A stretch of 6,173 bases of DNA from an uncultured Faecalibacterium sp. (GTDB lineage: Bacteria > Bacillota > Clostridia > Oscillospirales > Ruminococcaceae), in NCBI GenBank assembly GCA_945982465.1, contig CAMFSB010000105.1, forward strand, positions 1 through 6,173, given 5' to 3'. The notes under the pieces are model-generated. The model searched no databases and was not told where the DNA came from. It worked only from the letters and a program-made list of their open reading frames with translations. Both the position numbers and the translations under genes were made by a program. Below, piece after piece: positions 1 through 6,127 of this stretch; position 1 is the first letter of the stretch, and each line of letters opens with the position of its first letter.

Positions 1-628
1 AGTGCTGAAGATCCACCACCCCGAGCAGAGCACCGCCCAGCTGGAAAAGCGCGTGGACGAAATGATGGAGCTGGTGGGCATCCCCGCCAACCGCAAGGTG
101 GAATACCCCCATCAGTTCTCCGGCGGCATGAAGCAGCGCATCGTCATCGCCATCGCGCTGGCGTGCGAGCCCAAGCTGATCCTGGCGGACGAACCCACCA
201 CCGCCCTGGACGTGACCATTCAGGCGCAGATGCTGGGCCTGATCAACGAGCTGCAGGAAAAGCTGAACACCGCCATGATCCTGATCACCCACGACCTGGG
301 CGTTGTGGCCCAGACTTGCGAAAAGGTCATGGTCATGTACGCCGGCGAGGCCATCGAGTACGGCTCGGCCGCGGATATTTTCGAAACCACCCAGCGCCAT
401 CCCTACACCCAGGGCCTGTTCAACGCCATCCCCAAGCTGGATCAGGAGACCCGGCGCCTTGAGGCCATCGACGGCATGATGAGCGACCCCACCAAAAAGA
501 TCGAGGGCTGCCGCTTTGCCGACCGCTGCAAGTACGCCACCGAGGCCTGCAATCGCAAGCAGGAAAGGGTGGAGGTCACCCCGGGCCACTTCATCCGCTA
601 CAATCGCGCAACGCCCGAAAAGCAGTGA
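1..628 (+). CDS. OppD/DppD-type peptide ABC transporter ATPase, 3' part only
   Basis: ATP-hydrolysing subunit of an oligopeptide/dipeptide/nickel-type ABC importer, acting at the inner face of the membrane. The gene runs off the left edge. The reading frame begins at base 2, and the GTG there is an internal codon, not a start. About 208 residues remain; roughly the first 110-120, with Walker A and the Q-loop, are missing. Visible in the fragment (local numbering): canonical ABC signature FSGGMKQR at 39-46, Walker B ending LADE at 61-64 with catalytic Glu64, D-loop ALD at 68-70, H-loop His97, and the OppD/DppF-specific C-terminal extension containing HPYTQGL and a C-x5-C-x6-C cluster (Cys170, 176, 183). 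The fourth cysteine usual in this extension appears to be Tyr200. The stop is 11 bases before the partner ATPase, so both are probably co-transcribed. Family assignment is firm; OppD versus DppD, and the substrate, cannot be decided. Confidence 0.93.
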   Translation, partial: VLKIHHPEQSTAQLEKRVDEMMELVGIPANRKVEYPHQFSGGMKQRIVIAIALACEPKLILADEPTTALDVTIQAQMLGLINELQEKLNTAMILITHDLGVVAQTCEKVMVMYAGEAIEYGSAADIFETTQRHPYTQGLFNAIPKLDQETRRLEAIDGMMSDPTKKIEGCRFADRCKYATEACNRKQERVEVTPGHFIRYNRATPEKQ

Positions 629-634
629 AGGAGG
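628..634 (+). promoter_or_regulatory. Shine-Dalgarno of the second ABC ATPase
   Basis: AAGGAGG sits five bases before the ATG at 640. It begins on the last base of the upstream stop codon (TGA 626-628). It decides the start: an in-frame GTG at 625 overlapping that stop lacks a comparable site ahead of it and would place the ribosome binding site inside the gene. Confidence 0.85.
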
Positions 635-639
635 ACAAG

Positions 640-1593
640 ATGGAAGATAAGGTTTTGATCGAGGCCAAAAACCTCAAAAAGTATTTCAAGGCCGGCAAAG
701 GCCAGCTGCACGCCGTGGATAACGTCTCCTTTACCATCAAAAAGGGCACCACGCTGGGCGTGGTGGGCGAATCCGGCTGCGGCAAATCTACGCTGGGCCG
801 CGTGCTGCTGCGCCTGCACGACGCCACCGACGGCCAGATCCTTTACAACGGCACCGACATCACCCATATGAGCGCCAAGGAGCTCAAGCCCCTGCGCACC
901 AAGATGCAGATGATCTTCCAGGACCCGTCCGGCTCGCTGGACCCGCGCCAGAGCGTCAAGGACCTGATCGGCGAACCGCTGAAGATCTACAAGGTCTGCA
1001 AGACCCGCGAAGAGTACGACGCCAAGATCGCCGAGATCATGAAAACTGTCGGCCTGGACGAGCGCTACGCTGAAAGCTTCAGCCATGAGTTGGACGGCGG
1101 CCGCCGCCAGCGCATCGGCATCGGCCGTGCGCTGGCCATGGACCCCGAGTTCATCGTCTGCGACGAGCCGGTTTCCGCTCTGGACGTGTCGATCCAGGCG
1201 CAGATCCTCAACCTGCTGATGGATCTGCAGGACGAAAAGGGCCTGACCTATGTGTTCATCACCCACGACCTGAGCGTGGTCAAGCACATCAGCCACGAGA
1301 TCATGGTCATGTACCTGGGCCAGTGCGTGGAATATGCCAAAACGGACGATCTGTTCGCAAAGCCCATGCACCCCTACACCAAGGGTCTGCTGGACGCTGT
1401 GCCCATCCCCAGCCTGAAGGCCAAAAAGCTTTCGACCCAGGTGATGCGCGGCGAACTGACCAGCCCCATCGACCCGGCCCCCGGCTGCCGCTTTGCGGCC
1501 CGCTGCCCCTACGCGACGGACGCCTGCCGCGGCGCGGATATCCCGCTGAAGGAAGTGGAGCCCGGCCATTTTGTAAGCTGCACGCGCTATTAA
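640..1593 (+). CDS. OppF/DppF-type peptide ABC transporter ATPase
   Basis: Second ATPase subunit, expected to pair with the product of the upstream gene and power import of peptides or similar small solutes. Its 317 residues are about full length for the family. Motifs: Walker [10 protein letters not shown] at 43-51, Q-loop Gln94 in [11 protein letters not shown], signature at 151-155, Walker B FIVCDE at 171-176, D-loop SALD at 179-182, and H-loop His209. The C-terminal oligopeptide-transporter extension follows, with [12 protein letters not shown] near 244-255 and four cysteines (283, 289, 296, 314). The signature reads LDGGRRQR instead of LSGGQ, losing the usual serine and glutamine. I believe this variant recurs in clostridial OppF proteins, but it predicts a weakened composite ATP site. 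In recent oligopeptide/dipeptide transporter structures such a four-cysteine set holds a [4Fe-4S] cluster; that role here is inferred. ATG 640 is chosen over GTG 625 because of the AAGGAGG at 628-634. The next gene starts 27 bases downstream. Confidence 0.95.
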   Translation: MEDKVLIEAKNLKKYFKAGKGQLHAVDNVSFTIKKGTTLGVVGESGCGKSTLGRVLLRLHDATDGQILYNGTDITHMSAKELKPLRTKMQMIFQDPSGSLDPRQSVKDLIGEPLKIYKVCKTREEYDAKIAEIMKTVGLDERYAESFSHELDGGRRQRIGIGRALAMDPEFIVCDEPVSALDVSIQAQILNLLMDLQDEKGLTYVFITHDLSVVKHISHEIMVMYLGQCVEYAKTDDLFAKPMHPYTKGLLDAVPIPSLKAKKLSTQVMRGELTSPIDPAPGCRFAARCPYATDACRGADIPLKEVEPGHFVSCTRY

Positions 1594-1620
1594 GCTATTG
1601 AATGCAAAGGAGCATATTGT

Positions 1621-3315
1621 ATGACCGATGAAGAACGCGCGGCTGCACAGGCCGCTACGGAGCAGCGCATGCGCGAGGCCCTTGCGGAGGTGCAAAAGCA
1701 ATTTGACGCCGAGCCGCCCCGCGGCGCCGTATACGACTGCACCATCGAGGAGATCATGCTGCCCATGTCGGACGGCGTGCGGCTGTACACGCTGGTCTAT
1801 AAGCCGGTGGGGCCGGCCAGCTTCCCGGTGCTGATCCAGCGCAGCTGCTATCCCATGCAGATGGAACTGTATAAGATCTACGGCCGGGAGCTGACCCGCC
1901 GCGGCTATGGCTATGTGGTGCAGATCTGCCGCGGCACCGGCGCCAGCGAGGGCGAATGGGAGCCGAACGTCAACGAACGGCGCGACGGCATCGACACGCT
2001 GCAGTGGCTTAACGACCAGCCCTGGGCCGAGAGCATCGGCTACTTTGGCGCCAGCTATCTGGCGCTGACCGGCTGGGCCATCGCCGACGCGCTGCCGCCC
2101 AAGGTCAAGGGCATGATGCTGACCGTGTACGGCACCGACCGCTTTAAGTCCGCCTACGAAAAGGGCCTGTTCCGCCACGACGTGCTGACCGGCTGGGCCA
2201 TGATGAATGCCGGCCGCCCTGTGGAGGCCGACTATCTGGAAAGCTGCCGCTACCGCCCCCACGCCCAAGTGGACAGCGCTCTGTGGGGCGGCCGGCTGGA
2301 GTGGTACCAGGACTGGATCCACGCCACCCACCGCACCGATGCTTACTGGCAGCAGGGCTGGTGGAAGCAGCTTGCCGAGATCCCGGCCCGCACCACGGTG
2401 CCCATTTACATTGTGGAAGCCTGGTACGACCATCACTTCGGCAGCGCCATCAACACTTATGCTGCCCTGAGCGAGCAGGCCAAAGCCCACAGCTGGCTGG
2501 ACATCGGCTGCTGGAACCATATGTCCGCCCCCTGCATCGAGTGGGGTGAGCAGAAGCATCTGGAAAACGGCGACGTGCACCGGGTGCTGGAATGGTTCGA
2601 CCTGCTGCTGCGCCAGAACCGCCTGCCCGAGCCGCGGGTGCGCACGTATGTGATGCGCGAGGACGCCTGGCAGACGCTGCCCGCCTGGCCCCCCGCCGTG
2701 GACGAGGTGCAAAAGCTGTACCTGAACGCCGGGCAGACGCTTTCGGCCGCGCCGGGCACGCCGGGCGAATCGTGCGGGTTCTGCTATGACCCGCAGAATC
2801 CCTGCCCCTCGCACGGGGCCGAGAGCGTGCTCACCACCATCACCGAGGCCGGCAGCCTGAAGCAGGCCGAGCCGGGCAGCCGGCCGGACGTGCTCAGCTT
2901 TATCAGCGAGCCGCTGGCGCAGCCCCTGCCCATCTGCGGCGCGATCCGCGTGCATCTGCGCGCGGCCACCGACGGCGAGGACACCGCCTTTACCGCCAAG
3001 CTGATGGAGGTGTTTCCGGACGGCAGCGCTTACAACATCCGCGGCAGCATCACCACCATTGCGGCCGACCTGCCGCAGGGCCAGGCCTATACGCCCGGCC
3101 CGCCGGTGGATCTGTGCGTGGACATGTGGGACATGGTGTGGACGGTACAGCCCGGCAGCCGCCTGCGGTTGGATGTCTCGTCGTCCGACTTCCCGCAGTA
3201 CGCGGTGCACAGCAACTACGCGGGCGTGTGGTCCGAACAGCCGCGCACCCGCACGGCGCAGCAGACTGTCTTTCTGGACGAGGGCAGCTATGTGGAGCTG
3301 CCGCTGAAGCGCTGA
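1621..3315 (+). CDS. CocE/NonD family serine hydrolase (peptidase S15-like)
   Basis: Alpha/beta hydrolase of the family containing cocaine esterase, glutaryl-7-ACA acylase and Xaa-Pro dipeptidyl-peptidase. It cleaves ester, amide or Xaa-Pro bonds through an acyl-enzyme. Of 564 residues, about 35-360 form the hydrolase core with a helical cap (roughly 170-255), and about 365-564 the family's C-terminal jelly-roll domain (VHLRAATDGEDTAFTAKL near 444-461, GSRLRLDVSSSDFP near 512-524). Inferred triad: Ser145 in GYFGASYLA, Asp270 in EAWYDHHFG and His300 in GCWNHMS; Tyr77 (RSCYPMQ) fits the oxyanion tyrosine. The N-terminus is a charged, Ala/Glu-rich helix with no signal peptide, so the enzyme is probably cytoplasmic. 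ATG 1621 follows AAAGGAG by eight bases. Position just behind two peptide-importer ATPases favours processing of imported peptide or acylated substrate, but the bond cleaved is unknown. A CxxC-x6-C cluster (385, 388, 395) is unusual, without assigned function. Confidence 0.9.
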   Translation: MTDEERAAAQAATEQRMREALAEVQKQFDAEPPRGAVYDCTIEEIMLPMSDGVRLYTLVYKPVGPASFPVLIQRSCYPMQMELYKIYGRELTRRGYGYVVQICRGTGASEGEWEPNVNERRDGIDTLQWLNDQPWAESIGYFGASYLALTGWAIADALPPKVKGMMLTVYGTDRFKSAYEKGLFRHDVLTGWAMMNAGRPVEADYLESCRYRPHAQVDSALWGGRLEWYQDWIHATHRTDAYWQQGWWKQLAEIPARTTVPIYIVEAWYDHHFGSAINTYAALSEQAKAHSWLDIGCWNHMSAPCIEWGEQKHLENGDVHRVLEWFDLLLRQNRLPEPRVRTYVMREDAWQTLPAWPPAVDEVQKLYLNAGQTLSAAPGTPGESCGFCYDPQNPCPSHGAESVLTTITEAGSLKQAEPGSRPDVLSFISEPLAQPLPICGAIRVHLRAATDGEDTAFTAKLMEVFPDGSAYNIRGSITTIAADLPQGQAYTPGPPVDLCVDMWDMVWTVQPGSRLRLDVSSSDFPQYAVHSNYAGVWSEQPRTRTAQQTVFLDEGSYVELPLKR

Positions 3316-3342
3316 AAATGAGAGCAGCCCCGCAGGGAACAC

Positions 3343-3371
3343 TTGCATTGCCGGCGTTGTTGTTGTAGTAT
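3343..3371 (+). promoter_or_regulatory. Candidate sigma-A promoter for the right-hand operon
   Basis: TTGCAT at 3343-3348 and TAGTAT at 3366-3371 are separated by 17 bases, matching four of six consensus bases in the first box and four of six in the second, with ideal spacing. Transcription would start near 3378, giving a leader of about 105 bases before the ATG at 3484. The region is locally more AT-rich than the flanking genes. An alternative -10 (TATCAT, 3369-3374) is possible with poorer spacing. This is a motif match only. Confidence 0.5.
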
Positions 3372-3406
3372 CATAGAAAAACCGCTGAAAATTGAAGCAA
3401 ACGAAT

Positions 3407-3470
3407 GGGGATCCTGTGTCTTTGGCCCGTGCACCGCTGCGGTGTCAGGCCGGGCACAGGATTCTTTTTT
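3407..3470 (+). terminator. Multi-tier hairpin with T6 tract: leader terminator or attenuator
   Basis: ATCCTGTG at 3411-3418 pairs with CACAGGAT at 3455-3462. The stem can extend outward through G-C and G-U pairs from 3407-3410. Inside it, GGCC 3424-3427 can pair with GGCC 3448-3451 (or GCCCG 3425-3429 with CGGGC 3451-3455). The apex CACCG 3432-3436 pairs with CGGTG 3440-3444 around a three-base loop. Six T residues follow at 3465-3470, immediately before the AAGGAGG of the next gene. Shape and T-tract fit an intrinsic terminator. It lies downstream of the candidate promoter and beside the ribosome binding site, so it may regulate the esterase-kinase-transporter operon as well as end transcripts from the left operon. 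I recognise no known riboswitch class. No other intrinsic terminator is visible after the hydrolase stop at 3315. Confidence 0.6.
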
Positions 3471-3477
3471 AAGGAGG
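3471..3477 (+). promoter_or_regulatory. Shine-Dalgarno of the SGNH hydrolase
   Basis: AAGGAGG lies six bases before the ATG at 3484 and directly follows the T-tract of the leader hairpin. It fixes the start at 3484 rather than an in-frame TTG at 3343, whose extra 47 residues would translate the promoter and hairpin. Its closeness to the hairpin means that folding, or a bound factor, could affect ribosome access. Confidence 0.85.
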
Positions 3478-3483
3478 ATCTTT

Positions 3484-4212
3484 ATGGAAAACACCGAAGC
3501 AGCGCTCCGCCTGCAGTTCATGCAGGAACGTTCCCGACAGGAAAAGCAGGATAAAGTCAAGAGGTTCCGCTATCTGAACCGCTATGTGCAGAAAGGCAAG
3601 ATCGTGTTTGCGGGTTCCAGCCTGATGGAGCAGTTCCCGCTGTATGAGTTTTTGCAGGATGAGGGTCTGCCCTGCACGGCCTATAACCGGGGCGTGGGTG
3701 GCTTTACCACCGAGGAATTTGCCCAGGCGCTGGAGGAATGCGTGCTGGCGCTGGAGCCGGCGCATCTGTTTTTGAACATCGGCACCAACGACCTGAACGG
3801 GCCGGGCTACGACCGGGAGGCCATGCTGGCCCGCTACGAGGAAATTCTGCGCAGGATCCGCGCCCGTCTGCCGCAGGTAAAGCTGTATCTGCTGGCCTAT
3901 TACCCGGTAAACCCGGCCGCGCAGTGTGCGCAGATCCCGGCGCTGCAAAATCTGTTCAACTGGCGCACCAACCAGCGCATCCGCGAAGCCAGCGAGGGCG
4001 TGCGCGCCCTGGCCGAAAAGTTCGGCGCACAGTTTTTGGACCTGAACGGCCCGCTGACCGATGAGCGCGGCAACCTGAAAGAGGAATTTACCATCGAGGG
4101 CATGCATATGTACGCAAACGGCTACCGCCCTGTGCTGGAGGGCCTGTTGCCGGTTTTGCGGCAGATCCCCCGCAGCGAGGGCGGCCTGCTGGACATACGG
4201 CAGAAAGGATGA
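3484..4212 (+). CDS. SGNH/GDSL-type hydrolase (esterase/deacylase)
   Basis: Small single-domain esterase of the SGNH superfamily (GDSL-like lipase type), which removes acyl groups such as acetate from sugars, or fatty acids from lysophospholipids. It has 242 residues, a normal family length. Block I is FAGSSLME at 42-49, with Ser46 the likely nucleophile after Gly44-Ser45 (usually Gly-Asp). Block II is NRGVGG at 68-73, giving an oxyanion glycine. Block III is IGTND at 99-103, with Asn102. Block V is IEGMHMYANGY at 204-214, with His208. The usual triad Asp three residues before the His is Glu205. No signal peptide or membrane segment is seen; the N-terminus is a charged, probably helical stretch, so a cytoplasmic enzyme is likely. 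It is first in an apparent operon with a ROK kinase that starts four bases after its stop, suggesting linked function, for example deacylating a sugar before phosphorylation. Substrate unknown. Confidence 0.9.
   Translation: MENTEAALRLQFMQERSRQEKQDKVKRFRYLNRYVQKGKIVFAGSSLMEQFPLYEFLQDEGLPCTAYNRGVGGFTTEEFAQALEECVLALEPAHLFLNIGTNDLNGPGYDREAMLARYEEILRRIRARLPQVKLYLLAYYPVNPAAQCAQIPALQNLFNWRTNQRIREASEGVRALAEKFGAQFLDLNGPLTDERGNLKEEFTIEGMHMYANGYRPVLEGLLPVLRQIPRSEGGLLDIRQKG
4204..4209 (+). promoter_or_regulatory. Shine-Dalgarno of the ROK kinase, inside the SGNH gene
   Basis: AAAGGA lies seven bases before the ATG at 4217 and within the last codons of the preceding gene, whose stop is 4210-4212. This arrangement usually gives translational coupling and supports co-expression of esterase and kinase. 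Confidence 0.7.
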
Positions 4213-4216
4213 TACA

Positions 4217-5167
4217 ATGAACCAGTATCTGGTGTTGGATTTTGGCGGCACCTTTACAAAGTACGCTTTGATGGACCAAACGGGCGTTGTGCTGCGCCGC
4301 GGCAAGGTGGCTTCGGCCTGCGGCAGCATGGAGCAGATGCTGGCCAGCGTGGCGCCTTTGCGGGAGCAGTTTGCCGGGCAGTACGAGGGCGTTGCGGTGT
4401 CCATGCCCGGCCGCATCAACACGCGCACCGGCATTGCCCACACCGGCGGGTTCTTTACCTTTGTGAACGACGCGCCGGTGCAGCGCGCGCTGGAAGAAGT
4501 GTTCAGTGTGCCGGCCACCATTGCCAACGACGGCAAATGCGCCGCCAACGCCGAAGCCTGGAGCGGCGCGCTGGCCGACGTGGAGGACGGCGCGGTGATC
4601 GTGCTGGGCACCGGTACAGGCGGCGGCATCGTGCTGGGCCATCAGGTGCGGCTGGGCTGCACGTGCGGGGCAGGGGAGTTGTCGTTTCTGGCGGCGGACC
4701 TGCTTACCCTGCAGGACGGCATCCCATCGCTGGATGTGAACTTCCGGTCGATCTGGGCGGATACCATGTCTGCCAACGGCCTGCTCAAGCTGTACGGCAT
4801 ACAAAAAGGGCACGATGGCCCACTGCCCGGCGTGGACGGCCTGGCCTTTTTTGCGGCCTACGACAGCGGCGAGCAGGAGGCGGCCGCCGCGCTGGAAGCC
4901 TTTGGCCGGTATGCGGCAGCGGGCATCTACTCGATGCAGGCTGTGCTGGATGTGCAGCGCATCGCCATCGGCGGCGGCATCAGCGCGCGGCCGGAGGTGA
5001 CGCAGGTCATCCGGCAGAGTTTGGACCGACAGTACGCGGTGATGCCGTTTACCGCGTTCGGCAAGCCGGAGGTGGTGACCTGCCGCTATGGCAGTGACGC
5101 CAATCTGATCGGCGCGCTGGCGTTCCATCTGGAGCGCACTGGCGTCGCCCTGCACCCGAACCACTGA
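4217..5167 (+). CDS. ROK-family sugar kinase
   Basis: Probable ATP-dependent sugar or amino-sugar kinase of the ROK (repressor/ORF/kinase) family. At 316 residues it has the length of a stand-alone kinase. It begins directly with the phosphate-1 loop LDFGGTFTKYALMD (7-20) and has no N-terminal helix-turn-helix, so it is not a ROK repressor. Further motifs: NDGKCAANAEAWSGAL (104-119) with presumed catalytic base Asp105, phosphate-2 loop GTGTGGGIVLG (131-141), and adenosine-site IAIGGGIS (249-256). The family's E-x-G-H sugar-binding motif reads ELSF (154-157), losing the histidine. The CxCGxxGCxE zinc motif is absent, although Cys148 and Cys150 lie just before Gly151. A non-glucose substrate is therefore plausible. 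It sits tightly between an esterase and a transporter gene, which suggests the substrate is a sugar released in the cytoplasm. The family call is secure; the substrate is not readable. Confidence 0.9.
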   Translation: MNQYLVLDFGGTFTKYALMDQTGVVLRRGKVASACGSMEQMLASVAPLREQFAGQYEGVAVSMPGRINTRTGIAHTGGFFTFVNDAPVQRALEEVFSVPATIANDGKCAANAEAWSGALADVEDGAVIVLGTGTGGGIVLGHQVRLGCTCGAGELSFLAADLLTLQDGIPSLDVNFRSIWADTMSANGLLKLYGIQKGHDGPLPGVDGLAFFAAYDSGEQEAAAALEAFGRYAAAGIYSMQAVLDVQRIAIGGGISARPEVTQVIRQSLDRQYAVMPFTAFGKPEVVTCRYGSDANLIGALAFHLERTGVALHPNH

Positions 5168-5200
5168 AAAAACAACGGCAAGACAGCACAGGAGGAAAAC

Positions 5201-6109
5201 ATGGCGACGGTATGGATCGTTATGCGGCAGACACTGCTGATGTTCGTGTACATGGGCGCGGGCGTCGTGCTCTTCAAAAAAGGGCTTATCACCAAAGAGG
5301 GCAGCCGATCCCTGGCGAACCTGCTGCTGTATCTTGTGCTGCCCTGCGTGCTGATCAAATCGTTCTGCGTGGAGCGCACGCGCGAAAACATCACCGCCCT
5401 GCTGATCAGCTTGGGCGCGGCGGCGGTCATTCTGTTGCTGGCCATTGTGGTTTCGCGGCTGATGTTTCACGCCTCGCCCATCGATAACTTCAGCACGTCC
5501 TTTTCCAACGCGGGCTTTATGGGCTTCCCGCTGGTCACGGCGGTGCTGGGCAGTGACGCGGTGTTCTACGCCGCGGGCTTTGTGGCGCTGCTCAACGCGC
5601 TGCAGTGGACCTACGGCCAGGTGCTGCTTTCGGGCGACCGGCGGCATGCCTCGCCGGCCGGCGTGATCAAAAACCCGCTGGTGGTGTCGCTGATCGCGGG
5701 GCTTGTGCTGTTTTTCACCGGCCTGCCGCTGCCCGGCCTGGCGCAGAGCGCCCTGCAGGCCGTGGCGGGGCTGAACTCTCCGCTGGCCATGATCATTCTG
5801 GGCGTGTACCTGGCCCAGACCAAATTTTCCGAGTTGTTCACCCAGCCGCGGCTGTACGGCGTGTCGGCGGTGCGCCTGGTGCTGATCCCCGTGCTGACGG
5901 CCCTGCTGCTGCGGCTGCTGCCCGACAGCTACGACACGCTGCGCACCACCCTGCTGATCGTGGCCAGCGCCCCGGTGGGCAGCAACGTGGCGGTGTACGC
6001 CCAAAAGCTGGGCAAGGACTACGCCTACGCTGTCCGCCTTGTGTGCCTGAGCACGATTTTGTCCATCCTCACCATGCCGGTGCTGGTGGCGGTGTTCTGC
6101 GGCGGGTAA
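5201..6109 (+). CDS. AEC-family (auxin efflux carrier-like) transporter
   Basis: Integral membrane transporter of the AEC/Mem_trans family. Bacterial members move organic acids such as malate or malonate, and others are uncharacterised. It has 302 residues, a typical length. About ten hydrophobic segments are visible, near 5-25, 38-56, 66-88, 101-118, 119-142, 158-174, 190-206, 222-240, 247-265 and 276-300. They form two five-helix halves joined around GDRRHASPAGVIKNP (145-159). Family hallmarks are VLFKKGLITKEG (23-34), LLYLVLPCVLIKS (42-54), FSNAGFMGFPLV (101-112) and, in the second half, ASAPVGSNVAVYAQKLG (255-271). Pro258 and the Asn103-Pro110 stretch correspond to the helix-crossover regions of this fold. 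ATG 5201 follows AGGAGG by five bases. The 33-base gap after the kinase holds no terminator, so the gene is probably the last in the esterase-kinase-transporter operon. Direction and substrate are unknown. Confidence 0.92.
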   Translation: MATVWIVMRQTLLMFVYMGAGVVLFKKGLITKEGSRSLANLLLYLVLPCVLIKSFCVERTRENITALLISLGAAAVILLLAIVVSRLMFHASPIDNFSTSFSNAGFMGFPLVTAVLGSDAVFYAAGFVALLNALQWTYGQVLLSGDRRHASPAGVIKNPLVVSLIAGLVLFFTGLPLPGLAQSALQAVAGLNSPLAMIILGVYLAQTKFSELFTQPRLYGVSAVRLVLIPVLTALLLRLLPDSYDTLRTTLLIVASAPVGSNVAVYAQKLGKDYAYAVRLVCLSTILSILTMPVLVAVFCGG

Positions 6110-6127
6110 GCGGGCCGCCCGCCTTTT
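6110..6127 (+). terminator. Probable intrinsic terminator after the AEC gene
   Basis: Immediately after the stop codon, GCGGG (6110-6114) pairs with CCCGC (6118-6122) around a three-base loop, followed by TTTT at 6124-6127. An alternative six-pair stem uses GGCGGG (6101-6106) with CCCGCC (6118-6123). The T-tract is short, so strength is uncertain, but the location fits the end of the right-hand operon. Confidence 0.5.

Noticed and set aside
2..4. GTG at the left edge as a true start codon
   Set aside because: It lies in the middle of an ABC ATPase domain, downstream of where Walker A and the Q-loop must be. The gene continues beyond the window.
625..639. GTG start for the second ATPase overlapping the upstream stop
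   Set aside because: No good ribosome binding site precedes it, whereas ATG 640 has AAGGAGG at five bases.
598..3348. Very long open frame on the - strand (916 codons) opposite the ATPase and S15-like hydrolase genes
   Set aside because: It is an antisense shadow of GC-rich codon use on the + strand. Its translation is low-complexity, rich in His, Gln, Ala, Gly and Arg, with no recognisable domain, while the + strand genes carry clear family motifs and ribosome binding sites.
3310..3392. Ten-base direct repeat CGCTGAAAAT at 3310-3319 and 3383-3392 flanking the candidate promoter
   Set aside because: It is short, the first copy overlaps the end of the hydrolase coding region, and there is no third copy or symmetry. 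Chance is a sufficient explanation unless it is conserved.
3343..3483. N-terminal extension of the SGNH hydrolase from an in-frame TTG
   Set aside because: The extra residues would translate the candidate promoter and hairpin and resemble no SGNH N-terminus. ATG 3484 has a strong, well-spaced AAGGAGG.
4088..6004. Long open frame on the - strand (638 codons) opposite the kinase and AEC transporter genes
   Set aside because: Same antisense composition effect: a His/Gln/Arg-rich translation with no domain, opposite two well-supported genes.
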